DNA of 64,000 nucleotides from DTU089 sp964421815. Its GTDB lineage: Bacteria; Bacillota; Clostridia; Oscillospirales; Acutalibacteraceae. This document shows positions 1 through 8,000 of this stretch, in pieces. A model generated the notes under the pieces. That model searched no databases and had not been told where the DNA came from. It saw only the letters and a program-made list of their open reading frames with translations. The translations under genes and the position numbers were made by a program. The stretch is from positions 7,976 through 71,975 of the forward strand of contig CAYQYT010000010.1 in the NCBI GenBank assembly GCA_964421815.1. The letters are read 5' to 3'. How positions within the stretch are numbered: the first letter of the stretch is position 1; the number at the start of each line of letters is the position of its first letter.

Positions 1-53
1 AAATCAGTTGAAATCGTAGTGAAACTTTATTAAAACTTAATCAATATTATATC

Positions 54-2033
54 TTAATTGAACTTCTTTTTACCGGATGAATTACCGCTATATGACACTT
101 TAGAAAGAGTCACCTTTCCCCCTGAACTTGTTTTGTATATACCGTATTTTTTGTTCTTTTTCAGTTTTGTAGATGTAACGGAACCATAGCCTTTGTTTGT
201 AAAATAAATTCCGTTGCCGCTGTTTGATTGAACTGTGCAGTCTTTAATAGTACCTTTTGATGATTGGGTTACGTAGATACCGTTATTCTTGTTTGAATTA
301 ACCTTCGTATTGCTAATACTAACTTTTGACTTTTGTGTCAACATAATCCCGTATTTTTTACCGGACTTAACATTAGCATTTTTTATACTGCCTGTTGAGT
401 TTTGGAAATCAATTCCGTATTGAGCAGAGCCTGAAACAGTATCGCCGTCAATAACACTGGACTTTCTGGAATCTACAAGAAAAATGCCATGCTTTCCGGA
501 ATTTGAAATTTTATTTTTACTTGTTGTAATTTTAGAATCCTTATATACTCTGATACCGCATTGACCGCAATTATTTATAGTATTTGTAGTTGCAGTTGCT
601 GTCGAGCTATCATGAAGGTTGATTCCGTTTTCCTTTGCTTTATAAATCTTGTTGGATGTAAGCTTCATTGAAGTAGATTTATTTAACGCAATTCCGTTTT
701 GAATCTTATTATTACCGTTGATTGTATTTTGGGAAATAGTGTCTTTATAGCAACCGTCGGCATAAATACCCTGGTTTTTTATTGAATCCTTACTTGAGTA
801 CCCGGCAGTCGAGTTAATTATGTTACCGGAAACAGTAGAATTAGTTACACCACGCAACCAAATGGGCATACCCTTTGTTTTCATGTTGATGGTGTTTTTC
901 TTAATGCTTATCTTATTTGCTCTGTAATCCCCTGCTTTAATATTACCTGAATTTTTTGTCAATTTTTTACCGTAAACCTGAATACCATATCTCCATTGGA
1001 TGAACGATGGATCGGTTTTATTTGTAATAGTAATTGTATTTTCGCAAATATACGAACCTGTATCAAGTTTCGGTTTTGGAGAACTTGAATCCGCATAGGT
1101 GTTTGAGCCGTTTGGCTGGTACGCACGGTATAGAATACCTGCACCGCAATTTTTTATCGTATTTTTATTTATTTTTGTGTTAATGAAATTTGATGCAATT
1201 ACAGCATAACCGAGAACATTATTGAATGTATTGCTTAAAATATAAACATTTGTCATATACTTTCCCACATAAACACTGTGACAACCGACACCACGATACA
1301 CATTGTCAAATTTGTTGTATCTGATGGTAATATCTTTGCATGTTAAGCCGTCGTAGCACTTGGGGTTAAGGTTCGGAAAGTGGTCTTTTTGAAGAATATC
1401 AAGTTGAATTGCCTCAAGATTATTATAGCTTTTACTATTCTCTGTAAATACTTTTACATGATTTTTAAAAGTGCAGTTTTGTATTAAAATATCACTGCAA
1501 CCGGCAAAACCAACGTCATGATAATATGCACAGTTCATAAATGTTGTTCCGTCAATAGTGAGGTTGGAAGTATGGTGGAACTTAACAATCGAACCCTTAA
1601 CTTCATTTGAATTAAGCGTACCGCCAATAATGTTGATGTTTCTGTAATAATCATATCCAACCGCAGGATCGCCATTAACACCCTGCTGACCAACGGAAAT
1701 CATAGTCCTTCCTTCCATACTTTTGTCACGAACAAGTGTAACATCATCTAAAATCAAGTCCGTATTTGAGTAAATTTTAAGACCGGTGTTAATCGTGTAT
1801 GTACCGGGAGTAATAGTAAGTTTCAAACCGGATGTACTTGACTTATCCGTGTTTAATTCCTTCATTTTATTTAATTGGACCTGTATATCACGATAAGCCT
1901 GATATGAATCCGTTGTGCTCGGTGTGATAGTAACAGATTCATACACAATATCTTCTTCCGCCGCAGTTACATTAACACACATAACCGTCACAATCATCAC
2001 AAGCGACATCAATAATGATACTATTCTCTTCAT
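54..2033 (-). CDS. Secreted parallel beta-helix repeat protein
   Basis: A 659-residue exported protein. Residues 1-25 form a signal peptide: a Lys/Arg start, a hydrophobic core and an Ala-Ala end. From about residue 130 to 640 the chain is built of short rungs with recurrent N-x-I and G-I-Y/F patterns such as NNGIYVTQS, GNGIYFTN and KYGIYKTS, typical of right-handed parallel beta-helix (PbH1/NosD-like) folds. Such folds occur in polysaccharide-active enzymes and surface adhesins. I see no clear catalytic signature, so the substrate is unknown. The C-terminus is Ser/Gly/Lys-rich (SGNSSGKKKFN), with no sortase motif, dockerin or transmembrane anchor, so release from the cell is the simplest reading. 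The start has an AAAGGGATG ribosome site and a good promoter upstream. It appears monocistronic. Confidence 0.8.
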   Translation of the reverse strand: MKRIVSLLMSLVMIVTVMCVNVTAAEEDIVYESVTITPSTTDSYQAYRDIQVQLNKMKELNTDKSSTSGLKLTITPGTYTINTGLKIYSNTDLILDDVTLVRDKSMEGRTMISVGQQGVNGDPAVGYDYYRNINIIGGTLNSNEVKGSIVKFHHTSNLTIDGTTFMNCAYYHDVGFAGCSDILIQNCTFKNHVKVFTENSKSYNNLEAIQLDILQKDHFPNLNPKCYDGLTCKDITIRYNKFDNVYRGVGCHSVYVGKYMTNVYILSNTFNNVLGYAVIASNFINTKINKNTIKNCGAGILYRAYQPNGSNTYADSSSPKPKLDTGSYICENTITITNKTDPSFIQWRYGIQVYGKKLTKNSGNIKAGDYRANKISIKKNTINMKTKGMPIWLRGVTNSTVSGNIINSTAGYSSKDSIKNQGIYADGCYKDTISQNTINGNNKIQNGIALNKSTSMKLTSNKIYKAKENGINLHDSSTATATTNTINNCGQCGIRVYKDSKITTSKNKISNSGKHGIFLVDSRKSSVIDGDTVSGSAQYGIDFQNSTGSIKNANVKSGKKYGIMLTQKSKVSISNTKVNSNKNNGIYVTQSSKGTIKDCTVQSNSGNGIYFTNKGYGSVTSTKLKKNKKYGIYKTSSGGKVTLSKVSYSGNSSGKKKFN

Positions 2034-2080
2034 AATACATCCCTTTCAATTTTATCAATACTCAAACATCTTTTAAGAGT

Positions 2081-2108
2081 ATTATATCACTACCCGAGAA
2101 AAAGTCAA
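2081..2108 (-). promoter_or_regulatory. Sigma-A-type promoter of the beta-helix gene
   Basis: On the minus strand TTGACT (2108-2103) and TATAAT (2086-2081) are separated by 16 bp. They lie about 50 bp upstream of the beta-helix start codon. Confidence 0.7.
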
Positions 2109-2247
2109 AGGTTAATACTATATTTGTAATTATTATCAACTTCTTAATTTATAGAACAATTATATATTACAAAACCGTAACAATCCTATTTTTAATATCC
2201 TTTTTTCTTAAAAAAATCAAATATTATTTGCCTGTTTTCAAAAATTT

Positions 2248-3024
2248 TCAGCCTAAAGCAACATCAAGAATCATCATAAGACTGAAACCTACTGCAAAAA
2301 ATACTGTACCTATATTGGAGTGTTTTCCCGCGGACATTTCGGGGATAAGTTCCTCTACAACCACGTATATCATTGCACCCGCCGCAAAGCTTAACAAATA
2401 CGGCAATGCCGGAACAATAAAACTTGATGCAGCGATGGTAAGCAATGCCCCGATTGGCTCCACAATACCGGAAGCGGCACCGTTTAAAAATGCCTTACTC
2501 TTTTTCATTCCCGCTGCCTTTAACGGCATGGATATGATTGCGCCCTCCGGAAAGTTCTGAATCGCTATACCGATGGACAACGCTAAAGCTCCCATAGCGG
2601 AAATTCCTGCATTTCCCGTAAGAAACCCGGCATACACAACACCCACTGCCATTCCTTCAGGAATATTATGCAGAGTTACTGCCAAAACCAACATTGTGGA
2701 ACGGCGAAGATGACTTTTTGGTCCCTCTGCCTGTTCGCTGTTACGATGTAAATGCGGTATGACATGGTCAAGCAACAACAAAAACAAAATTCCGATCCAG
2801 AACCCCACAACTGCAGGTACGAAGGACCAGTTTCCCATAGCCTCTGACTCCTCAATCGCAGGAATCAAAAGGCTCCAAACAGAAGCCGCTACCATAACAC
2901 CCGCCGCAAATCCGGAAAGGGCTCTTTGAAGGCGGTCACTCATTCCTTTTTTCATAAGGAACACGCAGGCAGAGCCGAGAACCGTACCGAAAAATGGTAT
3001 TAACAAACCGAAAAATGCTTTCAT
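2248..3024 (-). CDS. ZIP family metal transporter
   Basis: A membrane protein of about 258 residues with seven to eight hydrophobic segments. It carries the ZIP-family metal-binding helix motifs HNIPEGMAVGV (TM4) and, in the next helix, QNFPEGAIIS; the His, Asn, Pro and Glu residues of these helices form the metal site in the family. A His-containing cytoplasmic loop (DHVIPHLHRNSEQ) precedes TM4. The length is close to bacterial ZupT/GufA-type proteins, which import zinc and other divalent metals. The start is uncertain: the open frame extends to a TTG at 3048, but GAGG lies 8 bp before a GTG at 3030 and 14 bp before the ATG at 3024 used here. It stands alone, with a degraded mobile region upstream. 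Confidence 0.85.
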   Translation of the reverse strand: MKAFFGLLIPFFGTVLGSACVFLMKKGMSDRLQRALSGFAAGVMVAASVWSLLIPAIEESEAMGNWSFVPAVVGFWIGILFLLLLDHVIPHLHRNSEQAEGPKSHLRRSTMLVLAVTLHNIPEGMAVGVVYAGFLTGNAGISAMGALALSIGIAIQNFPEGAIISMPLKAAGMKKSKAFLNGAASGIVEPIGALLTIAASSFIVPALPYLLSFAAGAMIYVVVEELIPEMSAGKHSNIGTVFFAVGFSLMMILDVALG

Positions 3025-3175
3025 TGTCACAATATCATCCTCTTTCAAAAACTTTCAGCATCGTTTATCATATCTCAATTAGTAACCTCGTACACTTTGA
3101 GATTTGATAATGCAATTATTTATACAACAGCAAATTTACTACATTTATTAATTATATACCTAAAATCATTGACTT

Positions 3176-3619
3176 TCAAGTGAGAACTTTTGCTTGATAC
3201 CGACAGAAACTCTGCGTTGTAAATAGATGTGACCCATTTTGGGTAAAAAATAAAGTCAAGATATCGTCCTTATAATTGATAAGCTTGTTTTGCCAAGTGA
3301 TTATTTGCTGTGCGGTTATGTTGCACATCTTCAGCTTACCGAAATAAGGAATTAGCTTTTTCTGGATGATATGCTCTTTTGTTGCCCAAGTGTTTTCCTT
3401 AATACGAGTCTGCATATCTTCTGTATAATGCTGCACAAAGCTCTTAAAGCTCATATCCAAATCACCGCCAAGCTTGTTAAGCTGTTCTCTCTCCCAAGCC
3501 TGCGCTTCACGCTTTGTTTTGAACCCTCGTTTCTGCGATTGCTTTCGTTCACCTTTCCAATCAGTGTAACGGTAAATTACACGCCAAGTGTTAGTTTTTT
3601 GTTCTTTATATACTGCCAT
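3176..3619 (-). pseudogene. Truncated phage/ICE-type tyrosine integrase, N-terminal part only
   Basis: A 147-residue remnant of a Tn916/phage-type tyrosine recombinase. Residues 1-50 are the arm-type DNA-binding domain (VYKEQKTNTWRVIYRY, then a GFKTKREAQAWE segment). Residues 55-118 match the SAM-like core-binding domain (FVQHYTEDMQTRIKENTWAT, ITAQQIITWQNKLI). The whole catalytic domain with the R-H-R-Y residues is missing. After LINYKDD the sequence turns into about 30 residues unlike any integrase (ILTLFFTQNG onward), so a deletion or insertion junction lies near 3265. It cannot catalyse recombination. It follows the excisionase-like gene by 3 bp, the usual xis-int order of integrative elements. 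Confidence 0.8.
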
Positions 3620-3622
3620 TGT

Positions 3623-3820
3623 TTAATCCCTCTCTTTCTTAATTGCACCGTAGCAGGTGCGTTCCATAAAATACTGTTTGTTTACTCGCCCAGAAATTGT
3701 CATAAAGCCTTTTTCTTTTAACTCGGCATTTAGCTTTTGGACGATTTTATAAGCATAGGATTTGGAAACACCCAATTCCTGTGCTACTTCATCTACTTTC
3801 ATAAAACTTGTACTTTCCAT
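3623..3820 (-). CDS. Excisionase-like small helix-turn-helix protein
   Basis: A 65-residue protein with a winged-helix/excisionase-type motif near its start (FMKVDEVAQELGVSKSYAYKIVQKLN), followed by a short basic wing (SGRVNKQYFMER). Proteins of this kind sit directly upstream of tyrosine integrases in integrative elements, where they steer excision or regulate transcription. Here it precedes the truncated integrase by 3 bp, and a strong promoter lies about 160 bp upstream, divergent from the XRE gene. The protein itself looks intact. Because the integrase is broken, any excision role is probably lost. A simple DNA-binding regulator is the alternative. Confidence 0.7.
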   Translation of the reverse strand: MESTSFMKVDEVAQELGVSKSYAYKIVQKLNAELKEKGFMTISGRVNKQYFMERTCYGAIKKERD

Positions 3821-3978
3821 TTAATCACCCCCTTACCGAATTTTGATAATTCAATTATTTAGTGTCGGAGAACTTTCTTACCGCATTCCGATTTGCCCGA
3901 GCGGACACACAATTACTGTGATGTGCGACAGTTATTTAATTTTTAACTATAACTTATTTGTTTAAGTCCACATTTCAT

Positions 3979-4007
3979 ATTATACTAAGCATATTCCGTA
4001 AAGTCAA
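3979..4007 (-). promoter_or_regulatory. Promoter toward the excisionase/integrase genes
   Basis: On the minus strand TTGACT (4007-4002) and TATAAT (3984-3979) are spaced by 17 bp. This promoter is divergent from the one at 4050-4079. No other gene is visible between 3821 and 4114. Confidence 0.7.
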
Positions 4008-4049
4008 GTGGTTTATGAAAAAATATTTAACTTTTTTGCTATTGTTATC

Positions 4050-4079
4050 TTGACATCGCTTAAATATATATGCTATACT
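4050..4079 (+). promoter_or_regulatory. Promoter of the XRE regulator gene
   Basis: TTGACA (4050-4055) and an extended -10 TGCTATACT (TATACT at 4074-4079) with 18 bp spacing, 35 bp upstream of the start codon and followed by an AAGGAG ribosome site. Confidence 0.7.
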
Positions 4080-4114
4080 TATTGCACATTACATAAATAA
4101 GGAGCGTAATTGCT

Positions 4115-4594
4115 ATGGCAATCGGTGAAAGAATTCGTTTCTTCCGCAATCTGCGGGGAATGACACAAAAGTATTTAGGAACGGTAGTCGGCTTTCCCGA
4201 AAAGACCGCTGACATCCGTATGGCGCAATATGAATCAGGTTCAAGAACACCGAAAGCTGATTTAACAAATAGTCTTGCAGAAGTGTTTGGTGTATCAGCA
4301 AGTGCTTTAACCGTGCCCGATATTGACAGCTACAACGGCTTGATGCACACTTTATTTGCCCTTGAAGATTTATACGGTCTTAAAATTACTGAATTAGACG
4401 GCGAGGTTTGTCTGCATTTGGATAAGGGTATGGGCGCAAATTACATTACTATGTTTGACATGTTTACCGCTTGGAACACGCAGGCTAAAGAATTAAAGAA
4501 CGGAGAAATTACCAAAGAGGAATACGACCACTGGCGTTATAACTATCCTAAGTTCAATGTTCTTAATAGTGATAAGGAGACTACGAATGAATGA
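4115..4594 (+). CDS. XRE-family helix-turn-helix regulator of mobile-element type
   Basis: A 159-residue protein with an N-terminal Cro/CI-type helix-turn-helix (IGERIRFFRNLRGMTQKYLG, about residues 3-65, including an AQYESGSRTPKADL segment). A longer C-terminal region follows (DIDSYNGLMHTLFALEDLYG, then GEITKEEYDHWRYNYPKF). Regulators with this architecture are common on clostridial integrative elements. From memory, relatives continue further after the YPKF segment, so this C-terminus may be shortened. The stop overlaps the start of the next gene (ATGAATGA), so the two are translationally coupled. A role as repressor of the divergent xis/int unit or as regulator of the downstream HEPN-like gene is inference from position. 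Confidence 0.75.
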   Translation: MAIGERIRFFRNLRGMTQKYLGTVVGFPEKTADIRMAQYESGSRTPKADLTNSLAEVFGVSASALTVPDIDSYNGLMHTLFALEDLYGLKITELDGEVCLHLDKGMGANYITMFDMFTAWNTQAKELKNGEITKEEYDHWRYNYPKFNVLNSDKETTNE

Positions 4595-4883
4595 TTTTCC
4601 ATTTAAAACACTACTGAAAGCTAATGATTCAAAAGACAGATGGTATCCTACACCAATTGACACTTTGAAATATTCAGTTAAGATTGACACGAGCATTGAA
4701 AACGCCAGAGCGCTGCATAGTAACATAGCATATAACTTGCAATACATTGAATTTTTGGAAAAAGTCCTTGAGGAATTGAACTTATCAAGTGTTGTATACA
4801 TAATGGTTGTTAAAAACTATGTAATTACAAGTATGTCAATTATTGAAGGGCTATTTACTAATATTGTAAAATCAAACGGTTAG
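4587..4883 (+). pseudogene. N-terminal part of an interrupted HEPN-like gene
   Basis: This frame starts at ATG 4587 (AAGGAG at 4574-4579) inside the stop of the XRE gene and runs 98 codons to an amber codon at 4881-4883. The protein is helix-rich (KIDTSIENARALHSNIAYNL, then EFLEKVLEELNL) and ends in a hydrophobic stretch containing VTSMSIIEGLFTNIV. That last segment resembles the first helix of the RNase-like HEPN and Abi-like families. The same reading frame continues uninterrupted past the amber codon to 5267, so one gene of 226 sense codons has apparently been split by a single base change (TAG, possibly from CAG, AAG or TGG). Unlabelled family; the HEPN assignment is tentative. Confidence 0.55.
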
Positions 4884-4898
4884 TGGAAAACTTCAAAT

Positions 4899-5267
4899 TT
4901 GGAAAGTTTAGGAACTACTCAAGCCAATGAAACAAAATTTGAAGATCAAAAGTATGTAATAAAAACCGAACTACTCAAAAAGGTTGAGCCATATAATGTT
5001 CAAATGAATTTGGACGAATTAATCAAAATTTTGAATCGACACCATTCCGCTTTAGGAGTTGATCATCTTATTTATCCAGCACTAAAACGATTGAAGGATT
5101 TGAGAAATAGAGTTCATCTACAGAAAACCGACGGAAATACAGATCACGATTACAATGCGTTTGATTATGCGGTAAAAAACGAAATGAGCGAAATTCTACA
5201 CGATATACTTACTTCGCCCAAAATAACAGACCGCCCCGAAACATTTAATTTTATTAAAAGCGAATAA
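4899..5267 (+). pseudogene. C-terminal part of an interrupted HEPN-like gene
   Basis: Continuation of the preceding frame (offset 312 bases, an exact multiple of three). Taken alone it would have to start at a TTG at 4899 with no convincing ribosome site, so independent translation is unlikely. The sequence includes LDELIKILNRHHSALGVDHL and the segment PALKRLKDLRNRVHLQKTDG. The L-R-N-R-V-H core resembles the Arg/Asn...His motif of HEPN-type RNases found in toxin-antitoxin and abortive-infection systems, although its R-to-H spacing is one residue shorter than the canonical form. A strong terminator follows directly. Readthrough of the amber codon would restore a full-length protein of about 227 residues. 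Confidence 0.5.
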
Positions 5268-5274
5268 AAAGAAA

Positions 5275-5318
5275 AAAGAGCTAACTGACTTCTCAAAAAA
5301 TCAGTTAGCTCTTTACTA
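5275..5318 (+). terminator. Intrinsic terminator after the XRE/HEPN-like unit
   Basis: A perfect 14-bp stem pairs 5275-5288 with 5301-5314 around a 12-base loop. The stem ends in CTCTTT followed by a moderately T-rich stretch. It could work on both strands. Confidence 0.8.
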
Positions 5319-5415
5319 TTACAATAATTCAAATAATGTTGCCATTTTGTTGCCACAGAGGGCACAAACACGGCTAAAAGCCTTTATTTACGGGCTTCTT
5401 AACGGGCGTGAAATC

Positions 5416-5427
5416 ATTCCCACTCGA
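5416..5427 (+). repeat. 12-bp copy of the guaA 3' end, candidate attachment-site remnant
   Basis: ATTCCCACTCGA at 5416-5427 is identical, in the same orientation, to 8359-8370, which encodes the end of GuaA (the codons for IEWE and the stop). The guaA 3' end is a known integration site of genomic islands and integrative elements, which leave a direct repeat of it at the far boundary. I see no other gene in 5319-5743. Confidence 0.55.
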
Positions 5428-5743
5428 CGAGGACTAAACAATTCTGTTTATGCGATTTTGCTTTTCGTTAGTCTCTCTATTTTGATTTTACGATGTATCT
5501 GTATTATCCTGTGCTAAAATGCCCTTGTTATCATTTTGTTATCGTGGTTGATAACAAGAATAATTTCACCGTGGATAATATGGAAGTGGTATGTGTGTAT
5601 TATAAACTATTTTGCTTGGAAATTCAAGAGAATTTTGGACTTTGAAAACTAAAGGCAGCGCACGGAGCGCTTCCTTTACAGTTATGAAAATAATTTGTGC
5701 CCTACGATTACTTTGTCCGGAGGATCAAAGCAGTCAGCAGTAT

Positions 5744-7483
5744 TTACTCAGAGTCCATATCTTTCCAAAACAATTCTTGGATTCTTGCTCGATATGCATC
5801 ATCTATCTTGTAATAATAGCTTGACAATGGATTATAGACGGGAGCGATAACAATGTCCTTTTTGTCAATGTCATAGGTGGTTAAAATAGCACGCATTTCT
5901 GCAATGGTTGCACCAACGTCGTAATCAAAGGTGGTATCTGATACCGCTTCCAAATTAGAGTTTGCAAGATAGCATTTATAACTATTCTCGGCCATTTGCC
6001 AAATATAGACTATCAAACCGCCATCTGTTGGAACATTAAAAAATTGAGGATATTTGGCTTTGAGTTGAGCTATATTAGCAGTAGTGATAACCTCAGATGA
6101 ACCATCTGCACCGCCGACATTTGAAACGGAAGAAAAATACTCTTGAGCTTTCTTGTCGCAATTTGCTTGTTGTTCTTTTATATTATGTTCAGGATCAAGA
6201 GCTTTTCCGTGTAAATACCAAGGAAACTTTGCACGAATGTCCTCAGCATAGTATGAGCCATCTCTCGGTTCCCAATATTCAACAAGTTCATATTGTACGT
6301 TTGAGTCTGCTTTCTTAACAGTTATTACTGTTGGTATATGAGCTCCGCTGACATCTTCAATTTCGCCGTTTATATCATCATATTCCGAATAAAGAACCCA
6401 CATATACACAGTTGTGCTTCCTTTATCTTTTCTTGTCCCTAACACTTTGAAGTCGGTACAATAGAACTCTCCGCTTTTATATTTTCCGTGATGATGCTCT
6501 ATTATTTGTTCTTCAATAAACAATGACATTTTTTCATTTAGGTTTGTTGTTGTAGGACTTGTAAGAAAACAAACCGCAAAAACTGCACTCGCAATAACAG
6601 CAACTATAATAATCCAAAAAGCAGTTTTCTTGTAATTCAGTACCGATTTCACTCTATCTTTTACGCCTACCTCTCCAAAAGCAAGTGGACAAGCTGCAAT
6701 CATACGGCGATTTACACTTAAGTTTAACAGCGCTTGAGAATAGTCGGCCTTTTCCTCGGTATTCAGTTCTTTGATAACTTTTTCATCACAAGCAAACTCG
6801 ATATCTTTACAAAGCAATGCATAACCGAGCCACATTAAAGGATTGAACCAATGGAGTGCTAAAAGCAGAAATCCAAACGGCTTCCACCAATGGTCTTTAC
6901 GGCGGATATGTGCCTGCTCGTGAGCGATAACATGTTCCATATCCTTATCATTCACCTTAAATGGCAGGTATATCTTTGGCTTTATAATGCCGAGTACGAA
7001 CGGAGAAACAACGCTTTCGCTTTGGAAAATATTATCATGAAGCAGGACAGCTGTACCGATTTTTCTATTTACGCGGAAGTAACTGATAGTAGTATATAAA
7101 AGCATTCCGGCAATGCCCACAATCCACACAAACGATAAAATGGGGATCCATATTTGCAAGGAATTTGCACTTGTATCAGGATCAGGAGCAAATGATTCAC
7201 CGATAACGGGGTTTACAATATTATTGATAATAGGAATACCGGAATTGATTTTTGGGGTTCTATCCATCATTATTTCCGGACTAATTGTTTCTGTGCTCGG
7301 TATAAGACTCATTACACTCTCAATAGAGAATGGGCAAATCATTCTGATAGCCACAATTCCCCACAGAAGAACGGTAATCCATTTTGGAGCTTTTTTGAGT
7401 AATAACCTTAAAAGCAATACTGCAAGTACAACCCAGCTTGCTGATATGCTCATATTCACTATGTTTAAGAAGAACTCTGTCAT
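5744..7483 (-). CDS. BlaR1/MecR1-family M56 metallopeptidase sensor
   Basis: A 579-residue membrane sensor. The N-terminal third has several transmembrane helices (about residues 10-30, 36-56, 110-132). The M56 zinc-protease motif is HEQAH at residues 188-192, followed by a further helix (LLALHWFNPLMWLGYALL) and IEFACDEKV, whose Glu is the likely third zinc ligand. Another transmembrane helix lies near residues 288-308. The 270-residue extracytoplasmic C-terminus does not show the SxxK/KTG penicillin-binding motifs of true BlaR1, so the ligand may not be a beta-lactam. The start overlaps the BlaI stop by 3 bp (ATGA). In the family, activation leads to cleavage of the partner repressor. No beta-lactamase or transporter target gene is adjacent. 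Confidence 0.85.
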   Translation of the reverse strand: MTEFFLNIVNMSISASWVVLAVLLLRLLLKKAPKWITVLLWGIVAIRMICPFSIESVMSLIPSTETISPEIMMDRTPKINSGIPIINNIVNPVIGESFAPDPDTSANSLQIWIPILSFVWIVGIAGMLLYTTISYFRVNRKIGTAVLLHDNIFQSESVVSPFVLGIIKPKIYLPFKVNDKDMEHVIAHEQAHIRRKDHWWKPFGFLLLALHWFNPLMWLGYALLCKDIEFACDEKVIKELNTEEKADYSQALLNLSVNRRMIAACPLAFGEVGVKDRVKSVLNYKKTAFWIIIVAVIASAVFAVCFLTSPTTTNLNEKMSLFIEEQIIEHHHGKYKSGEFYCTDFKVLGTRKDKGSTTVYMWVLYSEYDDINGEIEDVSGAHIPTVITVKKADSNVQYELVEYWEPRDGSYYAEDIRAKFPWYLHGKALDPEHNIKEQQANCDKKAQEYFSSVSNVGGADGSSEVITTANIAQLKAKYPQFFNVPTDGGLIVYIWQMAENSYKCYLANSNLEAVSDTTFDYDVGATIAEMRAILTTYDIDKKDIVIAPVYNPLSSYYYKIDDAYRARIQELFWKDMDSE

Positions 7484-7851
7484 TTTGATTCTCCTTTCCT
7501 ATAGCGGTCTATCATCTGCTGAACCGCATCAATCTCAGCATCGGAGATTTTCTGATGCTTGGTGAACGCAGCGATAAACGCCGGCAAAGAACCCTCAAAG
7601 GTCTTTTCCACCATTTCATTCAGTTCGGCTGCCTGCACCTGATCTTTGCTGACAAGCGAAGTCACCACAGTATTCTCGTTCTTTAATACGCCTCGTTCTG
7701 ACAGACGCTTAATAACAGTGTAAGTAGTAGTGGGTTTCCAACCAAGCTGCTCTTTGCAGAGATCCACAAGTTTGCTGCTTTTAACCGGCTCGTTCTCCCA
7801 CAAAATCAAGCAAAAGCGATATTCACTTTCAAATACCTTTGGTGTATCCAT
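7480..7851 (-). CDS. BlaI/MecI/CopY-family transcriptional repressor
   Basis: A 123-residue winged-helix repressor (MDTPKVFESEYRFCLILWEN, then WKPTTTYTVIKRLSERGVLK), with a C-terminal dimerisation helix region ending in a basic tail. BlaI-type proteins bind DNA as dimers and are inactivated by cleavage triggered by a BlaR1-type partner, encoded directly downstream here. I chose the ATG at 7851 because AAAGGAGC lies 7 bp upstream. The longer frame from 7887 would start inside an operator and has no ribosome site. Two matching dyads lie just upstream, so autoregulation of the blaI-blaR1 pair is very likely. Confidence 0.88.
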   Translation of the reverse strand: MDTPKVFESEYRFCLILWENEPVKSSKLVDLCKEQLGWKPTTTYTVIKRLSERGVLKNENTVVTSLVSKDQVQAAELNEMVEKTFEGSLPAFIAAFTKHQKISDAEIDAVQQMIDRYRKGESK

Positions 7852-7866
7852 AATTGACGCTCCTTT

Positions 7867-7882
7867 CTCTAACCCATTAGAG
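7867..7882. promoter_or_regulatory. BlaI-type operator dyad 1
   Basis: CTCTAACCCATTAGAG is a perfect 6-bp inverted repeat with a 4-bp spacer. It lies between the repressor ribosome site and operator 2, in the 5' leader of the blaI-blaR1 mRNA. Confidence 0.7.
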
Positions 7883-7891
7883 TTCATATAT

Positions 7892-7909
7892 ACTCTAACA
7901 TATTAGAGT
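7892..7909. promoter_or_regulatory. BlaI-type operator dyad 2
   Basis: ACTCTAACATATTAGAGT is a 7-bp perfect inverted repeat with a 4-bp spacer and the same half-site (CTCTAA) as operator 1. The two centres are 26 bp apart. A TTGACA -35 element on the minus strand lies at 7920-7915, so binding would cover the promoter. Confidence 0.75.
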
Positions 7910-7950
7910 TGAAATGTCAAGATGTTCGTAAAAAAATTAACAGAAAAGCA

Positions 7951-7990
7951 AAAAGAAATAGCGGCAGAGAGGTGTAAAACTCCCTGCCGC
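7951..7990 (-). terminator. Terminator-like hairpin after the TnpV remnant
   Basis: The arms GCGGCAG (7961-7967) and CTGCCGC (7984-7990), with extra GAG/CTC pairing, are followed on the minus strand by a T-rich tract. It lies just downstream of the tnpV fragment stop. Confidence 0.6.
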
Positions 7991-8000
7991 CATACTTCGA

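Noticed and set aside
4557..4586. Upstream start for the HEPN-like gene
   Set aside because: The frame opens at 4557 inside the XRE gene; AAGGAG at 4574 fits the ATG at 4587 only.
7113..7565. 150-codon plus-strand frame within blaR1
   Set aside because: Antisense shadow of the blaR1 transmembrane region and the start of blaI.
7852..7887. Longer N-terminus of the BlaI-type repressor (start 7887)
   Set aside because: The region contains an operator dyad and no ribosome site; AAAGGAGC points to the ATG at 7851.
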